Shown piece by piece: positions 34,881-45,891 of a stretch of DNA of 64,000 nt. How positions within the stretch are numbered: the stretch's first letter is position 1; each line of letters opens with the position of its first letter. The notes under the pieces were generated by a model. The model did not search any database. It had not been told where the DNA came from and saw nothing but the letters and a program-made list of their open reading frames with translations. The DNA lies in contig NC_035449.2 in assembly GCF_002127325.2 (NCBI RefSeq), positions 140,183,807 through 140,247,806 on the forward strand, given 5' to 3'. A program made the position numbers and the translations under genes. This DNA comes from Helianthus annuus (lineage: Eukaryota; Streptophyta; Magnoliopsida; Asterales; Asteraceae).

Positions 34881-34918
34881 GCATCCCCCCACACTTAATT
34901 ACACATTGTCCTCAATGT
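34881..34918 (-). promoter_or_regulatory. Athila conserved purine-rich block
   Basis: Minus strand CATTGAGGACAATG, then AAGTGTGGGGGG. The block resembles the purine tract next to the 3' LTR (18693-18735) and marks the end of the Athila coding/3' region. It could be a second plus-strand priming site; that role is an inference. Confidence 0.55.
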
Positions 34919-34998
34919 GTCCCAAAAATAAGTTTTTAGTTTGATTGAATGTGTAAAATGGTGTTAAAAGCAAAATTTTATGTTACTGGCATCCTGGA

Positions 34999-35183
34999 CA
35001 CGGCCCCGTTTCGGTTGGACACGACCCCGTGTTCAACTGCCAGTAACGAAAACTTACAGAAGATAGACACGGGGGCGTGTTGGCTGGGCACGACCCCGTG
35101 TCTGGCAAAAATCTGCAGAAATTAAACAAACAGCAGGTCTGGGAGGTGGGCACGGGGGCGTGTCGGCCGGACACGACCCCGTG
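34999..35183. repeat. Three GC-rich palindrome pairs after the env-like ORF
   Basis: Half-sites at 34999/35020, 35068/35089 and 35151/35172, each pair 21 bp apart with 9-bp spacers. Within pairs two and three the halves are in opposite orientation (CACGGGGGCGTG then CACGACCCCGTG). Confidence 0.85.
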
Positions 35184-35508
35184 TGGACAGTCTGCAAGGC
35201 TGAAAAACAGGTTTCTTTCTCCGGTTTTCCTGTCCTGGCTTTAGTAGTACTAATGTTTAGCACTCTAAGCCTCGTTTGTACCTGTTTTATCAGTAAATAC
35301 CACACCAAACAATACCAAACGTCCTAAATTACCAAGTTAAACATCCAGACCATCAAGTTAAAAGTAAAAACAAAAGCAGAAAATAAAAATAAGTTAGGAA
35401 AAGTAAATTGTTCAACACTTCGGCACGCAGGCCGGAAATTATTCGATAGAAAGGGGAATTTAACCTGTGGGATCACCAACCAGCCGCTCCTACTCCTACT
35501 CCACCCGC

Positions 35509-36654
35509 CTAGTCCGTGTCTTCATCACTGTCATCACCTCCTCCCCCATGCCCCGCCATATACTCCCGGATGCTTCCGATGTCATCTTGGATATCGGTGA
35601 TGTTTCTTTCAATGGCTCCGACCCGGTGGTATGTGTTGTTGGCGAGGTTGTAGGTGTTCCTGGTGCACATAAGGTTTTCCTGCAAAAGATCATGTAAACT
35701 CTGAAAGTTAGGAAAACCACCCCCTTGTGAGGAGGACTGGCCCGGTTCACCGTGGGGTTGGTACTGGTATTGGGGCGGTGGAGCGTGAAGGACTAGCGCC
35801 TCTTGCGGGTTCCATGCATGGCCTTGCATCCTCTGAAAGCTTACCGATCCGTCTTCCGCCTCATGGATTAGGTTCATGGCGCGACAAATGTGCACATCAA
35901 CCCGTCCTGACCATGGACTCCTTTCGAAACACCTAGGTATGCGCGTGAAGTGCTTGAAGAGGCGGTACACCCATCCCCCATAGAAGATAGGGGTTGGTGC
36001 ATGAGCAAGCCGGTTCAGATGCATGTTCCGGAGTAGGAGGAATGGAACATCGAGGGGTCTTCAGGTGTGAATGCAGTTGAGGACTACCAAATCTCTCAAT
36101 CCAACAACGTCGCTGCTGTCATGTCTTTGACTAAGAGAGTACGTGAGGAGCCTATGAATGTAGCGATAAAGCGGATCCCTCAGCTTAGTACTCTTAGTGC
36201 TACTCGGATTGTAGAACCCATCACCAATTTGAGCCCATGCGGCTTGGCGTTCATTCTCATCCAACTCTCGCATTCCCCTGGTGTTTTCTTCACTTCCCGA
36301 ATCCTCTTCTGAGTACAGCCCCACTATTGCCCCGAATTGCGCCATAGAGATCGAGTACCTAGTCCCACCACATCGAAATGCAACCCCCTCATTGTCGAAC
36401 GGGTCACACCTTGAAGTGAAGGTGAAGGTACTGTAGAACTCCAAAGTGCACTCGTGTACCGATCGAAGTCGAGTGGTTAGGGAAACCCTTAGTGGTCCGG
36501 TAACGAGGTTGTTGAACCGGTCAAGTTGGTTCACCATGGCTAAGAGGTCCGTGCATGCTTGCCTTGGGTATTCTTCGGGTCTTGTTTGATGTATGTCATA
36601 TCTAGCCCTAGCATCGAGCTCATTTGCGTTGAATCTTGTTAACTTCTGCGACAT
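35509..36654 (-). pseudogene. Athila env-like (ORF1-type) protein with one nonsense codon
   Basis: Begins ATGTCGCAGAAG at 36654, directly after a good splice acceptor (TTCTTTCAG), as expected for an env-position gene expressed from spliced RNA. One continuous frame of about 380 codons, interrupted by TGA at 36058-36060 (after VVLNCIHT) or equally by the TGA read at 36061-36063; the downstream frame is unchanged. Recognisable Athila-protein features are RYSISMAQFGAIVGLYSE, DPLYRYIHRLLTYSL, GLRDLVVLNC and, after the break, FYGGWVYRLFKHF. The C-terminus is Gly/Asp-rich (GHGGGGDDSDEDTD). I see no signal peptide or convincing membrane segment, so an envelope role is by position only. Confidence 0.7.
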
Positions 36655-37426
36655 CTGAAAGAATACACCAAAAGTTAGCACGAAACAATGAGATTTTCGA
36701 AAGAAACTGCAAACAGTGAGCTGGACACGGCCCCGTGCTCAGCGGGCACGACCCTGTGTCCAGGCGTCTGTTACTCAAAAATTGCAATTTTTGTCCCGGT
36801 TCCGAAAATCTGAAAATTTTTGGCCAAATAGGTGCGGTTTCCCCCGAAAATGAAACCCCAAGTGCCGTTTTTCCCAAAACAAACCGTTTACCCCCTTCAA
36901 TTTTATCTTTTTAGGTTCAAAAACAAAGGTTTGGGGTTTTTGTGAGAAATCGGGCAAATCTATCAACAATACAAGTGTATTTACTTCCCATTATACTAAT
37001 CTAAACTAATGCTAACAGATTATTGCAAAAATTTGAGGTTTGATCCGGATGAACTTCAAGAACCCTAGATTTTTCCCCAAATTTTTGATGTTTTAACTAC
37101 ATGCAAGTAACTAATCTAACTACTAGTGATGATAGAATCATACCTTGATGTTGTTAGAATGAGAGGAGACGTCGGAAATCTGCGGAAAATCGCCCGGACC
37201 AGAGCGTTTTTCGGGGCAACGGGGCGTGTGGAATGATGTAACTGATATGAAAAGAGGGTTTTATCCCGACAGTTGCGCGGACACGGCCCCGTGCCGAGCA
37301 AAGTTTTTAAATTTTTTTTAGTGCTCGTGTGAGTGCCCGGTTCTCCCAAAAACTTGGTTAGAAGACTTACCGATTTCGATGTTTACCCACTTGTTCGTAA
37401 CATACCAGGTATGATGTGGATGCCTT
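36655..37426 (-). other. Athila spacer between integrase and env-like ORF
   Basis: Non-coding. It carries one palindrome pair (36726/36747) and a single palindrome (37282-37293), plus the splice acceptor for the env-like ORF. ORFs of 64-85 aa here are not supported. Confidence 0.6.
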
Positions 37427-39141
37427 TTACTCGTCGACCGTTTGAAGCGAGGTCTCTTCCTCTTCATCCTCAATGGATCCTCGATAGGGTTTCAGCCGTT
37501 GGCCATTGACTTTGAATGGAATTCCATTCTGAGATTTAATTTCTACTGCAACGTGAGGAAAAATATGGGTGATGGAAAAAGGTCCTGACCACCTAGATTT
37601 TAGTTTACCCGGAAATAATCGAAGTCGTGAATTAAACAATAGAATCAGATCTCCCACTCGAAATTCATTAGGTTTAATGTATCTGTCGTGTAAATTTTTC
37701 ATTCTTTCCTTATAAATTTCCGAGTTAGAGTATGCATAATTCCTTAGTTCGTCTAATTCATTTATTTGACAAAATCGATTTTTTCCTGCAATTTCTAAAT
37801 CTAAGTTCACATTTTTTATTGCCCGCTAGGCTTTGTGAGCTATTTCTACTAGCAAATGACAACTTTTTCCATAGACGAGCTTATATGGGGTTGTGCCTAT
37901 AGTGGTTTTATAAGCAGTTCGAAAGGCCCATAAAGCATCATCTAATTTATCGGCCCGTTCCTTTTATTTAAACCTACGGTTTTTTCAAGTATTCGTTTTA
38001 AAGCTCTATTAGTCACTTCGGCTTGTCCGTTTGTTTGAGGGTGATATGTTGTTGAGACCCGGTGATAGACCCCATATCTTGTTAAGACTTTTTCGAGTTG
38101 ATGATTGCAAAAATGGGTACCTCTATCACTTATTAATGCTTTAGGTGTTCCAAAACGAGAGAATATTTTTTTCCGAAATCTTACCACTACTCTTCCATCG
38201 TTTGTTGGAAGTGCCTCGGCCTCGGCCCATTTAGACAAGTAATCGACTGCCACAAGTATATATTTGTTTCCTTTTGACGGCGGGAAAGGCCCCATGAAAT
38301 CGAGTCCCCACACATCAAAAATTTCACAAACGAGAATGCCATTTTGTGGCATTTCGTTTTTGGAAGAATCACATGTCTTGACAAGATTTTGCGCATCTTT
38401 GTAAATGGTTGGCCAATAAAATCCTGAATCAAATACCTTTCGTGCGGTACTAGCGGCACCATGATGTCCTCCATATGGACCTTCATGACAATGGCGGAGA
38501 ATTCTTCGTGCTTCGCATGGTTCTTGTCTACATTCCACCATTTCCAGGGACTCTGTTGGGAATTTTTCGTTGATTTGCTCGTCCCTGGTTGCCTCCAAAG
38601 CTGGGTCTTCTAGGCGTAAAAGATGATCTGATGCTGTGTTTTCTGCTCCTCTTTTGTCTTTGATTTCAATATCAAATTCTTGGAGGAGTAGAATCCACCT
38701 GATCAAACAGGGTTTTGCGTCTTGTTTCTTGAAGAGGTATCGGATGGCTGCATGATCAATATAAACTACAGTTTTAGAAAGAACAAGGTAAGAACGAAAT
38801 TTATCAAAAGCAAATACCACAGCTAGTAATTCTTTTTCAGTGGTTGTGTAATTTTCTTGTGCATCATTAAGTGTTTTACTAGCATAATAAATTGGGTGGA
38901 AATGCTTTCCTTTTCTTTGTCCCTAGACTGCTCCAACGGCAAAGTCACTTGCATCACACATGATTTCGAAAGGTAATTTTCAATCGGGCGCTATCATGAT
39001 AGGTGCATTGACTAGCATTTCCTTGAGGGTTAGAAATGCTTGATTGCAATCCTTGTCAAAGATGAAAGGCGCATCTTTTTCAAGTAATTTTGTTAGAGGT
39101 CTTGAAATTTTTGAAAAGTCTTTGATAAACCATCTATAAAA
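37427..39141 (-). pseudogene. pol: Athila RNase H and integrase
   Basis: RNase H is seen as [20 protein letters not shown] and [13 protein letters not shown]. Integrase is seen as [25 protein letters not shown], then catalytic D in [11 protein letters not shown] in LISDRGTHF and E in [15 protein letters not shown] frame break near 37945 separates the C-terminal part (DRYIKPNEFRVGDLILLF). The linker and the zinc-finger part are shortened: the second pair of zinc-binding Cys is reduced to [12 protein letters not shown], indicating deletion. Stops also cut the start (38900-39141). Confidence 0.85.
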
Positions 39142-40309
39142 TCATGCATGCCCTAAGAAACTTCTGATTGCTCTAACGGAGGAGGGGGGAGGTAATCGAG
39201 AAATTGTGTCTATTTTTGCTCGATCAACTTCCATTCCTTCGCTTGAGATCTTGTGACCGAGTACTATTCCCTCTGTTACCATGAAATGGCATTTTTCCCA
39301 GTTAAGGGCGAGGTTAGTTTCCTCAAATCGGGATAGCATTCATTCGAGGTTATCGAGGCATTGGTCGTATGAATCTCCAAAGATAGAAAAGTCGCCCATG
39401 AAGACTTCCATTGTCTTTTCTATCATATCATGGAAAATCGCCACCATGCAATGTTGGAATGTTGCAGGTGCATTACATAGACCAAATGGCATGCGTCGAT
39501 AAGCAAAAGTTCCGTAGGGGCATGTGAAAGTTGTCTTTTCTTGGTCTTCAGGTGCTATTGGAATTTGAAAGTAACCTGAAAAACCATCCAAGAAACAGTA
39601 CAATTTATGACCGGGTAGTCGTTCTAACATTTGATCAATGAAGGGCAAAGGAAAGTGGTCTTTCCTTGTTGCTTCATTTAATCGTCTATAGTCTATACAA
39701 ACTCTCCATCCTGTAACGGTTCTCGTTGGTATTAATTCATTCTTTTCATTAGTTATTACCGTCATACCTCCTTTCTTTGGGACTACTTGGACGGGACTTA
39801 CCCATGGACTATCGGAGATAGGATAAATAAGTCCGGCGTCAAGTAGTTTGATGACCTCATTTTTAACCACTTCTTGGACGTTTGGATTTACTCTCCTTTG
39901 TGGTTGTATTACTGATTTGTAGTCATTGTTCATCAGAATTTTGTGCGTGCACATGGAAGGGCTTATTCCTTTTATATCTACAAGCTTCCAAGCGATCGCG
40001 TTTTTATGTTTTTTCAAAAGTCTAATTAATTTTTCTTTTTCTACACTATTTAATTTTAGACGAAATAATTACAGGTGAATTACCATCTTTGTCTGGAAAA
40101 GCATATTCCAAACCTTTTGGGAGTTCTTTGAGCTCAAGGGGTGGGTCTTTAGGAGACTCCTTATTTTGGGGCTCATCTAGATCAAGAACTTTAAAGGTTT
40201 GTTCTATGGCGACCTCTTCTTCAACAAAGTGGTCAATCTTTTCACTTATATCGGGTGGCTCATCTTCATCTTCAATTAGGGGGTCATTATTGCCAAAAGG
40301 ATATTTCAT
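39142..40309 (-). pseudogene. pol: Athila reverse transcriptase
   Basis: The pre-RT segment 40046-40309 (ELKELPKGLEYAFPDKDGN) is followed by a one-base frameshift in an A/T run near 40045, then the RT domain: LDAGLIYPISDSPWVSPVQVVPKKGG, GWRVCIDYRRLNEATRKDHF, MPFGLCNAPATFQ. The catalytic box reads VFMGDFSIFG where family members have two adjacent aspartates, so one catalytic Asp is lost. A TGA at 39340 interrupts the thumb (EETNLALNWEKCHFMV). The enzyme cannot be active from this copy. Confidence 0.88.
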
Positions 40310-40333
40310 TGAACGCTCAAGATCTATGCTCCT

Positions 40334-41536
40334 TTAGAATGCCCCTAATTGAAGAGGTTGATTATTAAACTTCCGGTTTTTCAAAGCTTCATGAGTTTTT
40401 ACAAAAGGTCTTCCCAACACTAGAGGAGCGTCATCGAGGATGACAAAGTCGGTTGGAATAACCATTTGATTTGTTTGAACCAAGATGTCCTCAACTACAC
40501 CGATTGATTTTATTACTTTCCGATTGGATAGAAAAATGGGTATTTGAAGTGGAGCAAAATCACTAATGTAATTAGGCATTATGTTAACACAAAGATCTTT
40601 ATCAATGGTGACGTTACTAATAAATGAATTTTGAAAAAAACATGGAACCGGTGTAATGTTTATTTCAAAAGGGTCTTCTTTTATTAGCGAAGTTTGATCA
40701 ATAGTTAACTTAACACTTACCATTTCTTCAATTTTAGTGTTAGTGTTTAACTCTTTTAAAAACTTAGCATGAGTTCGTACTAAACAATGATTTTCGAAAG
40801 AAGGTGACAAGAGATTAATTTCTTCAAAATTAGACTCTTCTTGAATTTTAACGTTATCGGCCTCACCATTTTCGTTGTTTAGATCATGTGTCGGTTTTTC
40901 ACTTATTTGTTCTTCCATTTTTAACTCTTCAACTATCGTTTCTTTATTTAATTCTTCTCTTACGCGGGACTCCTCTTCCCTTGCGCGAGATTCTTTTATG
41001 CAATGTTCGATAGTTTTAATGTGTTCTAATATCCTATCGGTCACTTCGGTGATAGAGAAAGGATTGGGATCCTCAAAGCTCGAATCCGGTTGTTTGATCC
41101 TTGGTTCCTCATAGTACTCATATGAAGTAGATGGTTCATACCATTGTTCTTCATTGTAAGTATATGATGGATAAGGGTCGTAATTTTGTTCTTCGTAGTA
41201 CTCATATGAGGTGGGTTGTTCACGCCATGGTTCCTCATAATAAGTGTATGAAGGTGGTGGCTCATACCTTGACTCCTCAAAGTATGAGTATGAAGGCTCA
41301 TACCTTGGTTCATCAAAATATGAGTATGAGGGAGAAGGTTCATACCTTTGGTCTTCATAAGATGTGTATGAAGTCGATGGCTCGTACCTGGGCTCCTCAT
41401 AATAGTTGTATGAATTGGATGGCTGAAATAAGTTACAATATTGTACTGAGTGCGGGTTTCCACAATTAGTGCAATAGTTTCTCATGTAATCATCCTCCTC
41501 ATAGGTGTAGTTGTAGCCTCCTGAGTATTGATCCAT
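40334..41536 (-). pseudogene. gag: Athila zinc knuckle, Tyr-rich repeat and protease-like protein; capsid missing
   Basis: First ATG at 41536 (MDQYSGG). About 400 residues: one knuckle CTNCGNPHSVQYC near residue 20, then ten or more copies of a roughly 14-residue Tyr/Glu/Pro repeat (type SYTYYEEPRYEPS), a charged helical stretch (ESRAREEESRVREELNKE), and a protease-like C-terminus (DLCVNIMPNYI, DFVILDDAPLVLGRPFVKT). The active-site DLGAS-type motif is replaced by DLCVN, so activity is doubtful. The Athila capsid domain that should precede the knuckle is absent; only about 340 bp separate this ORF from the primer site. The ORF is open throughout. Confidence 0.75.
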
Positions 41537-41610
41537 GGGGATCACTCAACAGACCACAACTGAGTCTCGGGGCCAGAAAACAGAAAATAAAGACGGTAAC
41601 AGAGGCTGGA

Positions 41611-41757
41611 CACGGCCCCATGTTCAGGGTCTGTATCTGGACGTTTTAATAAAAGTTACTGGTCTCGTTGAGCATGGGGGCGTGTTCAGTGAGCACGACC
41701 CCATGTTCAGACTCTGTATCTGGGCGTTTGATGAAAAATATGCAGCACGGCCCCGTG
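41611..41757. repeat. GC-rich palindromes in the Athila leader
   Basis: Single half-sites at 41611-41622 and 41746-41757 and a 21-bp pair at 41673/41694, between primer site and first ORF. Here C-to-T changes give the variant CACGGCCCCATG. Confidence 0.8.
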
Positions 41758-41874
41758 TTCAGGCTACTGTAAATGCAAACTAAACTAAAATGCAGAAAAA
41801 TGTGTGCGCGGTTTAAAAAGGTTTTTGAAAAACTGATTAGGCCGTCGATTTTAAGCTTTCTTAAAATCCTTGTG

Positions 41875-41892
41875 TCCCCGGCAACGGCGCCA
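41875..41892 (-). promoter_or_regulatory. Athila primer binding site (tRNA-Asp type)
   Basis: Minus strand TGGCGCCGTTGCCGGGGA, complementary to the 3' end of plant tRNA-Asp. It lies six bases from the LTR boundary, as in Athila/Tat elements. Confidence 0.9.
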
Positions 41893-41898
41893 AAAACT

Positions 41899-43569
41899 TG
41901 ATGCGTGTTAGTGTATATATGTTTTAGGTATATATATTAAGCCCTTTTTACACTTTTTAGCCAAGTTTTAAATTTATAAAACACGATATTTACTAACACT
42001 AAACACACACATGGGCAAGTGCACCCATCGTGGATGTAGTATACTGTTGGTAAGATACCGAGGTCGTCCAAGGACACAAGAGCTTTTAGTACCGGTTTAT
42101 CCTCAACGTCTAATCAAATCAAAATGTTAGAAAAAAGATTTTTAAACTAAGAAAATAAAACTAACTAAAATGCTGAAAAATAAAATAAAAATAAAACAGA
42201 TAGACAAGATGAATCACTTGGATCTGACTCGTGTGTAGTGTAACCTTTGATTATTTTTGCACTTTTGCACTTGTTTAAGAGATTATCTTAGTTATTGTAG
42301 TAGGCCCCTCTTTTGAAGGCGACGTTACCCTCAACCCAGTAGTTTGAGTCAGCAAGGATACAATCCTAAAGGGTCGGATTATTGAAAGATAATTAATTAA
42401 GTTATTAATGCATAATATGGTAGGCCCCACTTTTGAAGGCGACGTTACCCTCGGCTAAGTAGTCTGAGTGCTCAGGGATACAGTCCTAAGTAGCCGGGTT
42501 AAAGTTTTAATAGTAGTTTAACTTATGAGGGGATCAAAGAGTTTGGACCCCGCCATCCAATACCTTTGGGTATTGAAGGAGGTCCTACTAAATTTGACCC
42601 AGGTCCTTTGCAGGATCTATACACTGAACAATGGCAAAACTCTTACCAAACCGTTCCCTTAACCCCCGACCAGGTAGCCAACATACCTCCATATAGACCG
42701 TGGAGATATGAATGGTGAAAATCTTTTATTTTATATAGACAGTAAAATAATGCCAAGACACCACGGACAAACGATAAGGAAGAATCACCTTCAAAACTAG
42801 TAATTAAAGTCATTAATACAAAACCAATTAAAAAGTGCAAAAGATTAAAAATAAAAAGTATTACACTAAACACTTGTCTTCACCAAGTGATGTAAGAGAC
42901 TTAGGCAAACATGGCCTTTGATTATCAAGAACTCTTACGATCAATCTTGGATCCCGAGATGACTCACACACTCTATGATGGATAGTGGATGATGGTGGTG
43001 GATGATGGTGTTTTGATGGTGGTGGGTGGTGGGTGGTGGGTGAAGTGTGAGAGAGGTGGTGTGCCAAGGGATGAGTTGCAAGAGCTCCAAGCACTCCTAT
43101 TTATAGGCTGAACAGAAGCCTGGGCACGGCCCCGTGTCCATCTGACACTCTCTCTTCATTAATTGTAATTCGCAATTACAATAAATGCGCCTGCAGCAAG
43201 TTGACCACGCCCCCGTGTCCGCTGGGCACGGCCCCGTGGTGGGCAGTAGAAGCTTCTATAGGTTTGTCTTTTCTGCTGCTTCTTGGGCACGGCCCCGTGC
43301 TTGCTGAGCACGGGGCGTGTTCAGTCTTCTGTCTTCTTTGTTTTGCTTGGGAAGATGTTGTCGGGGAGTCGGGCATATCACTTTTGTTCCTTTTCTTGTA
43401 TTTATGTTAGATTTTGCTGTCTTTTTGCTTCTTTTGTTATTTTGAGCTCATTTAATCCTGAAAATACAAAAGGAATATAAAAGCACACTTTTTCCAACAT
43501 TAGTACTAAAAAAGGGTTAGTTTTAAGCCATAATTGATGTAATTTATATGTTGTATTTTGTGCACATCA
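41899..43569 (-). repeat. Athila 5' LTR, complete
   Basis: 1671 bp with TGATG...CATCA ends. It contains a 120-bp direct duplication (GTAGGCCCC.CTTTTGAAGG at 42300 and 42420) and palindromes at 43125 (single), 43206/43227 and 43288/43309. A C-rich (CACCACC on minus) stretch near 42980-43060 is simple sequence. Confidence 0.9.
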
Positions 43570-44267
43570 GTGTGTATAACACTTAAGGACATTAATCCTC
43601 GTCGTAGGACCGAGGGATATGAGTGATAGATCTATTTGGGTGTAGTGAGCCCATACCCATGAGGACCAGGGTGGCCCATGTGGTGACTATGTCCAAATAC
43701 TAATGTCGTGGCAAAATTCCGCTAGGTTTGAGTTTTCCTTCACCATTTCACACATACCATTGGCCTTGCAAACCATTGGTGATCTGTTTTTCCTTATTGC
43801 TAAATACCAGGGACATACATACATGCAGACATACTTTAAAGGTTTATTCATACACAAACACATGAACTCGCTCAACTTTTGTTGATGTTTTCAAATTACA
43901 TGTATTTCAGGGAACTAAGTGGATTTGGCAGGTGTTTGCATGTTCAAGCTGCGTCATAAATAAAAGATGTCATCCAAGTCTTTAGGGTTTAGGAGATGTA
44001 CCTTACTCCTGGACGAGATACATGGTCCTAAGCTCGGGTTTGTTTAAGGTCTTTTGTTGAGTCTTCGTGAACTCACTAAAACATGTTATGGTTTGTAATC
44101 TAAATTTGGAGTCAACGTTTCAGACAATTTATGTTTTGGTATTTTCAAACTTAAATAATGGATGAACATCTTATGGTTTTTATCATATAGTGTTGTTGTG
44201 ATTGAATGCTATGGTATTAAGAAAGTCACACCAATAATCATGCTTCCGCAAAAGTCAGGGTGTGACA
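43570..44267 (+). repeat. Gypsy-1 right LTR, second part
   Basis: Aligns with 8131-8828 of the left LTR and ends in GTCAGGGTGTGACA. About 156 bp of LTR (7975-8130 equivalent) are missing between the two right-LTR parts. Confidence 0.9.
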
Positions 44268-44272
44268 TGTAC
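44268..44272. repeat. Target-site duplication TGTAC, right copy
   Basis: Identical to 5165-5169. Confidence 0.9.
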
Positions 44273-45880
44273 CGGTTCATGTTGATTTTGAGCCAAGATG
44301 TTTCATGGCATTGTTGTTCGTTGGTGTGACTGGACGGGCCATATTTGAGTTAGGCACGGGTGTTTAGTGATAACTGTTGGTACTAATGGGCCAATGGCGT
44401 CTGAACTAGGGTTTTTGGTCCCTAATAATGAGCCATTTGCGAACTTGAAATTGAATTTTAACTGCGATCAGAGCTTGTGTATCCTGGTGCTGTGGAAAGA
44501 TGCCCTAAAAATTGTTACTTTCTGGTAAGATTCAATTTCAGATGATAATCATATTGTTCCTATATCTATTGCAAAGTATGCTAATGGCCTAATGCATTGT
44601 TAAAGTAGCATAAATTAGTTTTAGATTATATTATAGAACCAAATATAAACCATATGCATCAATGAGTCTATTTGTTATGACCTGCTAGAGTTTACCATTT
44701 GTTTTTTTTTTTTTTTTTTTTTGATTTTAGAAATGGATCGGCTGATCGGGCCTTTTCGAAAAGGAACCAATTACCATTTGTCTTTTACTTTTAAGAGAGT
44801 TTATGCATGTACATATGGTGTGTCACCAGAAGGAACCTTCCATTCAATTAGAATAGTTAAGAGCAATCCTACATTAACTATTGTTGTTAAGTGTTTTAGC
44901 ATATAAAACTAATCAATATGTTTAGTGTTTTAATCACAAGTTTTTCTTTTTATATGTAAAAAATTGTTTGTTTTAGCATGTTAGCCACATTTGATGGAGG
45001 TCAAAATATAACAGGTTTATTGGAGACAAAAATTCGTCATCATGATATGCTTTTAACCAAAGATAAGTGATAAGGAATATTGCGAAAGCAAATCTGAGCT
45101 CTACATGGTGTGGTTGTGAAGGTGGAGGGGTCTTTGCCCACCAAAACCTCAAAACTATGGGGTGGTGAGGGTGTGGGAAAGGGGTAAACCAACCAACCAA
45201 CACACCCTTTCCCCTACCCCTGTTGAAATCTTCAAGCCCCAAGGGCACACGCTGGACCACGCCATGCTCGAGTGGCGTGCTATGTATGTATGTTGTCCCT
45301 TTTCTTTAAAGAATGTCATTTGTACACTAACATCATTTTCATGTTTTGGGCCAATCGGAGTTTCCACATGATCTGACGAGCACAACATTTGATTTAAAGA
45401 TGATTTCAGAGGTGAGATTGGCGTACTCTTTTTTTTATCAAAGTATATATATATTTTTTTTGTTTCGTTCAAGTGGTCTGACGTATCTTGTTTGATACAT
45501 CTGACCCGGAATCAAATAGATATAATTCAAATTAGCCCTATATGTTATTTTGCTCTTAAGCTCATTAAATCTTTACTCCTTAAACCTATTTTCATGGGTA
45601 TTATCAAGTAGACCAAATAGTTATGCACACTTATGTTAAGAAGCTATGAATTTTTTTAACAGGTCTATGATTAGTTTTGCTAATCCAAGGAATGAACTTC
45701 TTGCTACATAAATGGGTAAGTGTTGGTGTATAAGTGTGGTGCTGTAAAGCTAAAATTAGGTGATAATCTGTATAATGTGAGAGTATATAACCAAAGTCTT
45801 ATAAACTTTGAATACATTATATATAGCGTATATATGATTGCCTGAGTGCTTTTAAGAAACAAAAACAGCTAACTAAACTA
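44273..45880. other. Right flank of Gypsy-1, no gene recognised
   Basis: Originally contiguous with 5164. No ARF B3 or later exons found. It contains a T20+ run at 44702 and a G/C-rich patch at 45110-45260. ORFs of 61-105 aa overlap on both strands and have no motif. Confidence 0.5.
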
Positions 45881-45891
45881 AGCGCACCGAC

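Larger units (their letters stand above)
17872..43569 (-). mobile_element. Athila-type Ty3/Gypsy retrotransposon (env-like), nested in the Gypsy-1 LTR
   Basis: On the minus strand the order is LTR, tRNA-Asp primer site, zinc-knuckle/protease, RT, RNase H, integrase, env-like ORF, purine-rich blocks, LTR. The primer site and the Athila-type ORF after integrase are hallmarks of the Athila clade. The copy is defective: no capsid, a mutated RT motif, frameshifts, and a 3' LTR missing about 870 bp. Gypsy-3 is inserted in its 3' non-coding part. GC-rich palindrome pairs are scattered through all its non-coding parts. Confidence 0.88.
5170..44267 (+). mobile_element. Gypsy-1: Ty3/Gypsy LTR retrotransposon, interrupted by nested elements
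   Basis: The element has a left LTR, tRNA-Met primer site, an extra ORF, gag, pol remnant, purine tract and right LTR, in that order, flanked by TGTAC. The right LTR is split by the Athila element and resumes at about 43570. Without the nested DNA Gypsy-1 is about 13.4 kb. gag has nonsense codons, and pol is missing from early reverse transcriptase onward, so it is non-autonomous. LTR ends, primer site, extra ORF and gag type match Gypsy-3 (19137-33602), which shows they belong to one lineage. Confidence 0.9.

Noticed and set aside
45155..45472. Overlapping 69-105-aa ORFs on both strands
   Set aside because: C/G-rich patch without motif, splice signals or homology that I recognise.
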